Position numbers and translations under genes: made by a program. This document shows positions 18,143 to 28,100 of a stretch of DNA of 64,000 nucleotides, one piece after another. Within the stretch, counting starts at the first letter, position 1. Every line of letters begins with the position of its first letter. The stretch is from Clostridium_AQ sp900552125 (lineage in GTDB: Bacteria > Bacillota_I > Bacilli_A > Erysipelotrichales > Erysipelotrichaceae). The stretch lies in assembly GCA_037892765.1 (NCBI GenBank), contig JBBKBW010000010.1; one strand, 5' to 3'. The notes beneath the pieces are model-generated. The model had not been told where the DNA came from, ran no database searches, and worked only from the letters and a program-made list of their open reading frames with translations.

Positions 18143-18217
18143 AATAAAAAAAGGTCGTAATAGTTAAGCGATTTTAAAAACTATCACTTAGGCTGTATGA
18201 TCTTTTTTTTTATTCTT
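18143..18217 (+). terminator. Terminator after the second TasA-like pair
   Basis: AAAAAAAGGTCGTA pairs with TATGATCTTTTTTT, with two G-T pairs and a long, partly structured loop. Confidence 0.6.
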
Positions 18218-18479
18218 TTTGTGTTTTCCTCGATTATGTCCTTTCATTCTTATTGAATTATTCGATTTGACAAGTTTGGCTTTGAGTCCTTGTTCATCAT
18301 ATACAGGTATCGGTTTCTAATGTAGTTACCAATCGTATTGTTGAATATCCTACTTATAAGAAAAAATAAGAAAGTATAAAATGTATATTGTGATGTATGA
18401 GTTAGACATAATAACATAATTATCATAATCATCATCTATTCTTATTTATGAGCTAGAATATAATATTCCTAGTTTTTTA

Positions 18480-19640
18480 TATTTATCTCTGTTATATTGG
18501 TTAATTACTCTTCTACATGGACAAATCTTATATCTCTCTCCATTCTCTTTCCAGTTTAATGAATTATAGATATTTTTTGGGATTGTTCGTCCTCTTTTTT
18601 GCCGTACATATTATATTTCTGAACACGCTCTATCCCTCGAATGATATTAAAAAGTAATTATCATAATTTTCATATCTTGCATCGACCATTGAACATTTTG
18701 TAGAACTTCCTGTTCTTTCTTAGAACCTTTCGATAAAATCTTGCCAAGCACTACGAATGTGTTTCTTATTATAATTACGATTAATTAATGAAGTGGCGTA
18801 TTCTGCGATAACCTAAAAGTTAACTATATTTTTGATGACAATCCATAATAAATTTAGCTAGATCCATATCTTCTTGTTTATTTACGGGAGTAGAGCGATT
18901 CAGCCATTTTAATAGTCTGAACGTTTAATACCTAATCGTTTCCATATCCAGCTGTTACTATATTTCTTTGCTTCATGCTGTTCCATGATAGCTACACTTT
19001 TTTAAGAGCTCCTTCTCCACTTTCATTTCCATAAGCTGTTGTTCAAGAATCTTTATCCTGCACTTCATTTTCTCTGTTTTGCTTGGCTGTTCTTTAGTCG
19101 CGTGATGCCCACAAGACTTTCCTCTCCGGATGCTAGATATTTTTTAATTCATTGATATACTTGTGTGTATGAAATATCAAATATTTCAGCTATCTCGTTA
19201 TTATTCTTATTATGCTCCAAATAGTAATTTACAATTTTAATACTTTTTTATATGATTTCTTTCTGCTGCATTCTTTCATATAAACCTCCGGATAGGATCA
19301 CAATCCTTAGGTATTTCAAGATTATTATACTGATAATCCAGATTCTAACAGTTTCATATGCAGGAATTTTATATTTCGCTGCAATATTATCAATAGTACC
19401 TTCTCTTACTAGATAAGTTTTAACTACTTTTTGTTTGAATTCTTTGGGATATCCTGTATTATGTGTTTTGGAATTGAAACATCCTTACCTAAAGATTGAT
19501 ACATTTTTATCCATGGTATTATTGTGGTGTTACCAACATGAAAATTATTTGCAAGTTCCCTTAAATTTTTCTCTCTATTCAAATAATTTTCACAAATGTA
19601 TTATGTTCAATTGATTTTTGGTTTTCTTCCCATAGAAAAG
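18480..19640 (-). mobile_element. Decayed IS3-family insertion sequence
   Basis: No long ORF survives, but minus-strand pieces in several frames read as an IS3-type transposase. In order they are: a helix-turn-helix LRELANNFHVGNTTIIPWIK with YQSLGKDVSIPKH; then a second EFKQKVVKTYLVREGTIDNI with AAKYKIPAYETVRIW; then NYYLEHNKNNNEIAEIFDIS with YTQVYQ-stop-IKKYLASGEESL; and, after more stops, LLGYRRIRHFINRNYNKKHI from the OrfB part. Stops and frame breaks are many, so it is long dead. I could not find the terminal inverted repeats. It fills most of the 1.6-kb gap between the fibre genes and the second signal peptidase. Confidence 0.7.
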
Positions 19641-19746
19641 TCCCACCTCCATAGGATACACATTTGTTTATTTCATGTGTCTACTTTAGTGGGATTATAT
19701 TTTAGCATATTTCTGTCTTTTTTTAGTTTTGGGAACTATTCAACTG

Positions 19747-20250
19747 TTATAGTCTCTTTTTTATTTCTTTTTTCCATTGACTTACTAGATACCATAATAC
19801 AATTGAAGCAATTAGTAGTATACCACATAACATCATTCCATAGAAAGAAACAAGTATTTTATAGAAATATCCTAGATAAGGAATACATAAAGTAACAGTA
19901 CCTAAAAGATTAGAGTATGAAACGGTATTTGTATCCATTTCTTTATTGTTATCACCTTTCGTATAAAATTCTTGATTCTCTATATCATTTAATACAACTC
20001 TATGAGTGGCAACATTTTGATTATCAGCAGATACTGTGAATGTTATAATATCACCTATTTGTACTTGTTCAGGATTGGCTTGCTTTACATACACTACACT
20101 TCCGGTGGGTATTTCTGGTTCCATACTATCACTTATTATACCATAAGGCTCATAACCAAATGGCTTTGTTATTACAAATGGTAGAACTGAAATTATAATT
20201 ATAATTATGAATATATAGGCTAGAGCATTACATACTTTTATTTTATTCAT
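19747..20250 (-). CDS. Second SipW-type signal peptidase I
   Basis: The 167-residue protein has an N-terminal membrane helix (YIFIIIIIISVLPFVIT), SDSMEPEIPTGS with the catalytic Ser, GDIITFTVS, THRVVLND with catalytic His (SipW/ER type), TKGDNNKEMD and a C-terminal membrane helix. The only unusual point is SDS in place of SGS before the Met. It is a clear relative of the enzyme at 15593 but well diverged. It is convergent with the fibre operons and separated from them by the dead IS element. Its own promoter (20288-20320, minus) has the same repeat architecture, which ties it to the fibre regulon. Confidence 0.9.
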   Translation of the reverse strand: MNKIKVCNALAYIFIIIIIISVLPFVITKPFGYEPYGIISDSMEPEIPTGSVVYVKQANPEQVQIGDIITFTVSADNQNVATHRVVLNDIENQEFYTKGDNNKEMDTNTVSYSNLLGTVTLCIPYLGYFYKILVSFYGMMLCGILLIASIVLWYLVSQWKKEIKKRL

Positions 20251-20287
20251 TTTCTATCTCCTCTCTTAATTCTCTTACCTAATCATG

Positions 20288-20320
20288 ATTTTATGAAAAT
20301 AACGTCATAAGCAGGTAATA
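20288..20320 (-). promoter_or_regulatory. SARP-type promoter F
   Basis: On the minus strand: TATTAC (20320-20315), 5 bases, TATGAC (20309-20304), 10 bases, TAAAAT (20293-20288). Both hexamers carry A in place of G at position 2. It reads into the second signal peptidase. Confidence 0.55.
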
Positions 20321-20433
20321 CTATTTAAGTTTACCACATAATTAAATCTTTGAACATTTAGTACTTAATTAATTGATTGATGCTATATTAAGCTTGATAT
20401 CTAATAAAGGCTTTAAGATGATGTTAATTCATA

Positions 20434-20485
20434 ATAAAACGCTTACAAACATTTACTTTACCTTGTTTTATTGGGGTTGTATAAT
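20434..20485 (+). promoter_or_regulatory. Promoter and cre-like site for the regulator/giant adhesin pair
   Basis: TTTACC (20457-20462), 17 bases, TATAAT (20480-20485). AAAACGCTTACA (to 20447), just upstream of the -35, resembles a CcpA cre site but lacks the leading TG. Confidence 0.45.
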
Positions 20486-20517
20486 ATACATGTAATATTT
20501 TACAGGCAGGTAATACA

Positions 20518-22119
20518 ATGAGAAAAATGACAGTAAAAATGAAACAAGTGATAGATAGTATCTTATCTAATGAGTATCCAACTATTAATGATCTATCATT
20601 GGAATTAAATATGAAAAAAAGACAGGTTCGTTATTACTTGGACCTGATTAATCAGTATGGAAATCAGATTATTATTAATATGGATCATAAAGGTGGGATA
20701 CATGTTAAGGATATTAATTTGTTAAGGGAAATAGGAAATAATAGAGACTATACTTATAATTTATCCAAAGAGGATCGTATGAAATGTATTCATATTTTAA
20801 TCGCATTTCGTATATCTGAATTGAATCTTAGTTTTTTATCTAAAGTTATGAACGTTAATCGTACAACTGTAAAAAATGATTTAGAAGCTGTGAAGAAACA
20901 ATTATTAGATTATCACTTGAATTTGTCTTATGATAAAAAGTTTATATTACATGGTAATAATACGGATATTTTTAAATATCGTGTATCTTGTATACACAGA
21001 CTTTTTGATTTTTATGAATTAAATAATGTTTATAATTTACAACAGTTCGAAGAGATAGATTTATTTCGTAGTGATAGAAGAAATGAAATGCATAAACTAG
21101 AAACCTGGATTATTCAATATGTATCTAAATTCAATGATGTTGTGAAGGGACATAGACTTATTAATCTATCACATGCTATTTTAACACTGTTATATTATTG
21201 CAAATATGATATTGAATTACCAGATATCCAAGATCAATTACCTGGAGTATATATTAAGAAATATGATGATTTTATAAAGCTGATGGAAGAAAGATGCCAT
21301 ATTAAATTCAGTGATAAACAAAAGGTTTATTTTGATTCTATTATTTCATATACGTATAATACGTTAGATAATGAGGAACAAAAGGATATAAGAAATAAGG
21401 CTGTTTTATTTGTTTATAACCTAATATCTTATATTGAAAGTAAGACTGATTATTGTCTACATGAAGATATAGAATTATTAAATGCTCTTTATCAGCATAT
21501 GATGCTGACATTTACAGATAAAACGAATACATATATATCTTTAGAATTTAAAGTTAATTTTGCTTTATCTCATGAGATAGAAACATTAATTAAAGAATAT
21601 TGTTATCATTATCAGAAAGATTTAGATGAACAAGAGATTCTCTTTATTCAATTCCATATTGAGAATGCTTTACGCAATCAGAGACAATCATTTAAGAAAC
21701 AGGTATTATTAGTATCCTCGGCATCTAAATATGTCATAGAAGCATTGTGTCATGATTTAGAAAGAACTTATAATATAAATATAGTACGTCAGATCACTTC
21801 TTATGAATTGGATATTGATATATTTCAATATGATGCTATTTTATTCACAGAAGATATACCATCTTATTTACGTTACTATCCTCAGATCGTAAAAATCAAT
21901 CTTACTCTAACGAAGGAAGATTACTATAAGTTAGATAATATTCCATTTGAAGTTAATCGTCATAAAATTGATATGAGGCAAATGGACTATGCATTAAACT
22001 TTCTAAATATAGAAGATAGAAAGAAAACTTTAAATATCGTCAAAGGTTTTCTTCAAGAGGAAAATATAGGAATACAAGGAGGAAAAGGCAATGAAAGGCA
22101 AAACAAAAAGGGTAATTAG
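20518..22119 (+). CDS. BglG/Mga-type transcriptional regulator (two HTH, PRD-like)
   Basis: The N-terminus holds two helix-turn-helix units: PTINDLSLELNMKKRQVRYY (about 20-40) and LSFLSKVMNVNRTTVKNDLE (about 102-121). A long all-helical region (about 150-400) follows, with HEIETLIKEYCYHYQKDLDE and EILFIQFHIENALR as in PRD domains. A C-terminal alpha/beta part (KKQVLLVSSASKYVIEALCH, then TSYELDIDIFQYDAILFTED) resembles a PTS EIIB-like domain. Such regulators respond to sugars by phosphorylation. The gene overlaps the start of the giant surface protein by 29 bases, so the two are transcribed and probably translated together. No PTS gene lies nearby; the signal is unknown. Confidence 0.8.
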   Translation: MRKMTVKMKQVIDSILSNEYPTINDLSLELNMKKRQVRYYLDLINQYGNQIIINMDHKGGIHVKDINLLREIGNNRDYTYNLSKEDRMKCIHILIAFRISELNLSFLSKVMNVNRTTVKNDLEAVKKQLLDYHLNLSYDKKFILHGNNTDIFKYRVSCIHRLFDFYELNNVYNLQQFEEIDLFRSDRRNEMHKLETWIIQYVSKFNDVVKGHRLINLSHAILTLLYYCKYDIELPDIQDQLPGVYIKKYDDFIKLMEERCHIKFSDKQKVYFDSIISYTYNTLDNEEQKDIRNKAVLFVYNLISYIESKTDYCLHEDIELLNALYQHMMLTFTDKTNTYISLEFKVNFALSHEIETLIKEYCYHYQKDLDEQEILFIQFHIENALRNQRQSFKKQVLLVSSASKYVIEALCHDLERTYNINIVRQITSYELDIDIFQYDAILFTEDIPSYLRYYPQIVKINLTLTKEDYYKLDNIPFEVNRHKIDMRQMDYALNFLNIEDRKKTLNIVKGFLQEENIGIQGGKGNERQNKKGN

Positions 22120-25100
22120 AAGCATTGGTAAGAAGATTCTTGCCATATGCACGAGTGCCGTATTAGCGTTTACTACCGTCATGAGCACAATGCCAACGCT
22201 AATACATGCTAACGACGATGAAGTAAAAATTGCTAGAGATGAAGTAAGTAATATTACTGTAAAATCCATTGCAGATTTTGATCAAAATTCTTCCATAGAT
22301 TATTTAATGGATAATGATGTCGATACATTTATGGATTCAAACTACAATAATCATAATAATGAGAATTTACAGTGGTATCAGTTTGAACTGAATGAAGAGG
22401 TTAATGTAAGTAGAGTTCGTATACATCCACGTAAAGGGATAGATTATGGACGACCTAATTCTTATAAAATTTATGCTGGAACAGATGCAGATAATTTAGG
22501 TCTTATAACTGAAGGAAGTATTGATCCAACAGTTGAAGATTGGACAGATATTGCATTTGAACCAGTAACAGCTCGTTTTGTGAAAGTAGAACTTACTACA
22601 CTTGAGAATAACTTTAATGAACATCATGTTATCACTGCTGCAGAAGTAGAGTTATACAAAACAGAAATAGATACAGAACCATCTGTAGAAGAAGTATATG
22701 TAACTGAAGGTTATCAGGATGCCGATGGCTATGTTTATTTAAAATTAAATGGGAAACCAGAGAAAATTACAAGTGTAGGTTTTGTTATTACTGAGATTGA
22801 TGGTGAATATTATGCAGTAAGTAATAAACCATTATCAGCTCTTACGTATGATGATATTTGTCTTGCAGGATCTACTGATAAAAGAATTTGGAGTTATTTC
22901 TATGTAAATGAAGATGGAACAGTAGATGTATGTAGTGAATATAATCTACAAGATCCTACTATTTATGTTAAAGTAGGGGATGAAATAGTTAATATTAATA
23001 CTAAAGAAGATTACAGCATAACAATACCAGAAACATTTACAGATGTTCCTTATGTGCATGTAGAAAGCGTTGATATAAGTGAAGTAACTGTAAGACATGC
23101 AATACCTTCTGAAGATGTACTAGATATCGAAGTTACAGGTAATCATCAAAGTGTAGATATTCCACTAATTAATAAGAGTGCGCAAGAACCTAAATCAGGA
23201 CTTTTTGCATTATCATTTCACTATGCTTCAAATGGTTCAAAGTATTTTGAAGTTACTGTAAACTACGATGATTCTTGTGTTGAAGCTAGAACAACGTTAG
23301 ATAATACAATTAAAGAAGCAGAAGCATTGAATGAAACAGACTATACAGCAAAATCTTGGAAAACTTTACAAGATGCAGTTACAGCTGGAAAAGAAGTAGC
23401 TGATAATAATATTGCGACGAAAGAAGTATTTACAAATGCTACTGAAACTATTGATTTCGCAATACAAAATCTTGTAGAGGAAGTTAAAGTAGATAAAACA
23501 GAATTAAATAAATTGATTGAACAATGTCAGGAATTTAAAAGTGATCAAGAAACCTTTGAGATATTAGAAAACACATTAAAAGAAGCAATAGGCATTAATG
23601 ATTCAACTACAGCAACACAAGAAGAAGTAGATAATATTGTGATTAAACTAGAAGCACATTACTATTTAGTTAAAGTTGCGGAATTAAATTCTGAATATGA
23701 TTATGACACATTTGATTATTCATCATATAAGACGGAAACAGTTACTCCTGTAATTAGAATGCTTGGAATAACAAGAAATAGAACAAATGTGAATTATTCA
23801 GAGAACGCTGAAAACAAAGGTCAGATGAAAGGCTGGTATGAAGAATATCAAAAAGCTATAAAAGGTTTACAAAAAGCAACAGATACAGATAAATTTATCG
23901 GATTTAATCCAGAAAGTGATTCTAGCAGTGAATATCAAGGGAATTTCTCTATCATTAGTGAAGAAAATGTAGAAGGAAAGATTAAAATTACTGTGCGTTT
24001 TGATAATGATGGTCAACATCCTATTTATGGAGAAAGTAGACCAAATGCTAATGGTGAGACAGATTATAAAGGATTTTCTTCAAGTGATATGGCAAAACTT
24101 AAAGCTACTGTTTATGTTTGGAATGAGAACTTTGGATTTGTTTCCTCATCAGGATTCGATGAATATCAAAAATTAGACGGGGAAAACAATTATTCTGATG
24201 GATTCATTGCAACAAAGGTAATAGATAATGATAAAGCTAAATATATTACATTACGCTATTACAAAGATAGTTTTGATGATACTCAATCACCTTGGTATTA
24301 TAAACTTAATGAAGCTGTAGATTCATCTAAATTACAAGCGCTATATGATAAATATAAAGATTATAAGAGCGATAGCGCATGGTATGAACAAAAGTTTATT
24401 GATAAATTAGAAAAAGCCAAAAATGTATTAGATAATCCTAATGCAACACAGAAAGAAATAGATACTGCATATAATGATTTGGATAAAGCATATTGGCTAT
24501 GTGAATTTGGTGAGGTACAGAAAAAATTCAAGTTTAAAAATAATAACTTTGATTATTCTTCTTATACAACAGAATCTATTATTCCACTTTATAAAGTGTA
24601 TGAAGATACAAATAATTATAATTGGAATACGGATATAGAATTAATCAAAGAAGCAATTACTAATTTTAAAGAAGCAGAAAAGAATCTTGTGCAAACTTCC
24701 GAAGTAAATATTATGCGAGGTTTAACAGAAGATGGTATTAATATTGATAATAGAGGAACATTTACTGTTGAACAGACAGATGTATTTAAAGAAAATGGAG
24801 TAACAAAGGTTAAATTACATGTAGAATATTATAATACAGGAATTGACCCAATTACAGGAGAAGATGAAGGTAAGTTCAGTACTTCTGATATGAGAACATA
24901 TGCAGAGAATTTGAATTATCGCTATAAAACAATAAGTGGTGCTAGAGGAACTAAACCAATTCTTGATGAAGATGTAGTTTATCTTGATGATAAAACATCT
25001 TATCTAGACGGTTTCCAATGTGATGTTGTTGTGGAAAGTGGAATATATAGTTTCTATAGCACAGAAAACAGTAATACAATCGCAACAGTAGGTGAATTTT

Positions 25101-28100
25101 ATACTTCTATAGAAGCACCTGATGATGGCACAATAATCATTTCTGATAATGGAAATGATGAAACAGGAACCGGTACAGCTGAATCTCCAGTTGCATCTTT
25201 GAAAAAAGCATTGGAACTAGTAGAAGATGGTGGAACAATTAGTTTAGCTTCTGATATTACATTGGATAAAACAGAAATAACAATTAATAAAGATATCACA
25301 ATTAATGGTAATGGTTATAGCTTTATTCGCCCTAGTGATATGATTAATGCTACTACAAATATGGTTAATGTAGAAAAAGCAGAAGTATCCTTTGAAAATA
25401 TTACGCTTGATGCAAAAGCTATGTGCAAGGCTGTATTGAATGTTAAGAATGGTGCTGTAGTAACCTTAGGTAAGGATGTAATTATAACAGGAATAACTAA
25501 AAATTCAGCCCCAATTGTTATGGTTGATAATGCATCTCTTAATATTAATGGAGGAAGCATTACAAAAGCATCTGGTAATGGATTAAAACTAGTTAATAAC
25601 GCAACTGTGGAATTAATTGAAGGCTCTATTACAAATAATAAATTAGCAGGTGTTTGGGTAACTGACGGAAGTACATTTACAATGAATGGTGGTACTATCT
25701 CCAATAATAGAACTGGTGTCTCTCATGATGCAGGTTCATCATCTAAAGTATATTTAAATGCAGGTGTAATTTCAGAAAATACGAATGAATTAGATGTAGA
25801 TTTAATTGCTGATGGTAATTCATATATAGAAGTAAAGAAAGGTGTTGTTCAAGGAAATTTAAATGTATTGAATAGAACGCAACATCTAGTCTTAACTGAA
25901 GACTATAAAGATATTCGATTAGGACGTGGAAATGAAGAAAAATTTGATACATATGTAAAAGCTATTAAAGATATAAATGCTAGTATTGAAATTCCTAGTG
26001 GTCTTAAGAATTTAATGTATAGGATACAGCCAAGTACTTCAGAAGTAAAATTATCAGTTAGTAAACATAATAGTGTGGAAGATGAAAAAATATTTGTATT
26101 CTATGTTCCAGTTACTGCTAATGGTGATGTAGATACTACAAGAGAAATCATCATGAAAGAAAATGTTACTTTAACAGATGATTATATTGATATTTCCAGT
26201 GACAAGTTAGTAGAAAATACTGCTTATGTATTGTTAGTTGGAAATAATCAGGTAGATACTTCTAAACTACAGACATTAGTTGATGCAGTTGATGACTATG
26301 AAAGAAATACAGGAATCCACAACAATGAATTTAAGCCTGCGTTTGAGAAAGCACAAGAAATTCTTTCTAATCAGAATTCTGCAACGCAAGAAGAAGTAGA
26401 TAATGCTTATGCTGCACTTGATAAAGCTTATGCTAGATGTCAGATTCAGGATTATATCTTGGATTATTATAATAGACCTTATGAAAAATATGCTGATTAT
26501 ACTACAGACAGTGCGTTAGCTTTATATCAGACTTTAGGATCAGCACAAAGTATTCTTGATGAAAATACTCTTACAACTGATGAGCTTAAAGCTTATATTA
26601 AAGATCTAGATGATAAAAAAGCGGCATTAGTTAAAGTAGAAGAAGGTGTTGTAAAAGTAGAAAAAGGTATAAATAAAGAAGCAGTAGATAATAAAAACAA
26701 TGTAGGATACTTTACAGTTACAGAAGAGGCTAATGGTGATAAAGTAATTCTTCATGGTGAATATCATAATGATGGAATTAATCATTTAACAAATGAAAAA
26801 CTAGGTGCTTTAGATCTTTCAAAGATTACTAATTATAGAATTTTTATTGAAAATATTTATTATGATGATGAAGAAAATGGTAACCATAATTCTACAAGAT
26901 ATGTAAAAGCAGAAGAATTCAAACCATTAAATGGAGAAACTGATTTTACGAAAGGATTCCAGTTTGATTATGAGACAGATCCAGGAAATATTACATTTGA
27001 ATTAAGGCAGATTAAACCAACAAGTAAGTCTCTAGTATATTCTATTGGAACTTATTTAACTGATGTAGATAAGAATGCGCCTGAAGTCTTAAGTATTAAG
27101 AAATTAGATGATGGAACAATTCGTGTAGAATTTAATGAACCAGTTGAAATGGAAGATACTAACTGGAAGAAATCTGACAAATCTGGAGAAAAAGATGGAA
27201 GTGTTTGGATCGGTACTTTAACAAAAGATAAATTCTATGAGGTTGCTGCTAAGGATTTAGCTGGTAATTCCATGACCTTTACAGTTGATCACAAAGCTCC
27301 AGTAGTAAATTCAATCAGCTACTCTGAAACTGAATTAACAAATAAAGACGTAAAAGTGACTATTAATTTTGATGAATATATTAGTGTAGCAGATACACAG
27401 TTAAACTCAGGTTGGAAATATGATGTAAATCATCTAAAGGCAACTAAAACATTCAGTGAAAATACTACAGAAGATGTAACTTTCATTGATAAGACTGGAA
27501 ATAAAGTGACTGTAAAAGTAGAAGTTAATAATATTGATAAAGAAGCTCCAACAGCAAATATTATATCTCCAAATCCAGATGGTACTATCCGTGTTAAATT
27601 TAGTGAGCCAGTAATTATTGATGATGAAAATTGGGAAATGCTAGAAGATAATTACGAAGAAGATGGCGTGCTATGGGTTGGAACACTTACAGAGAATAAG
27701 ATTTATCAAGTAGAAGCTCGTGATTTTGCAGGAAATAAAGTGATATTTGATGTAGATCATGAAGCACCAGTAGCGGATGTGAAATATGAAACACTTCCAG
27801 AAACTGGAGAAGTAAAAGTTACGATTAACTTCGCAGATGAAGCGGTATATTTAACTTCAAGTACTCAGAATCCAGGATGGAATGAGGAAGTAATGGGTCA
27901 TACATTTACTAAAGTATTTAATGAAAATACAGTAGAAATTGTTAATTTCCATGATACCATGGATAATAAAACTAATGTAGAAGTACGAGTAGATAGTTTT
28001 GATAAAGATGCTCCAAAAGTAGAAGTAACATATTCTAATGATAATGGTAACCAGGTAACTAAAGATGATGTTACAGTAACATTAACAGCTAATGAAGCAA

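Noticed and set aside
18250..18435. 61-residue minus-strand open frame
   Set aside because: Low-complexity, no ribosome site, next to decayed IS sequence; not a gene.
25315..25704. 129-residue minus-strand open frame inside the giant adhesin
   Set aside because: Antisense to the repetitive beta-helix region; periodic composition explains the lack of stops.
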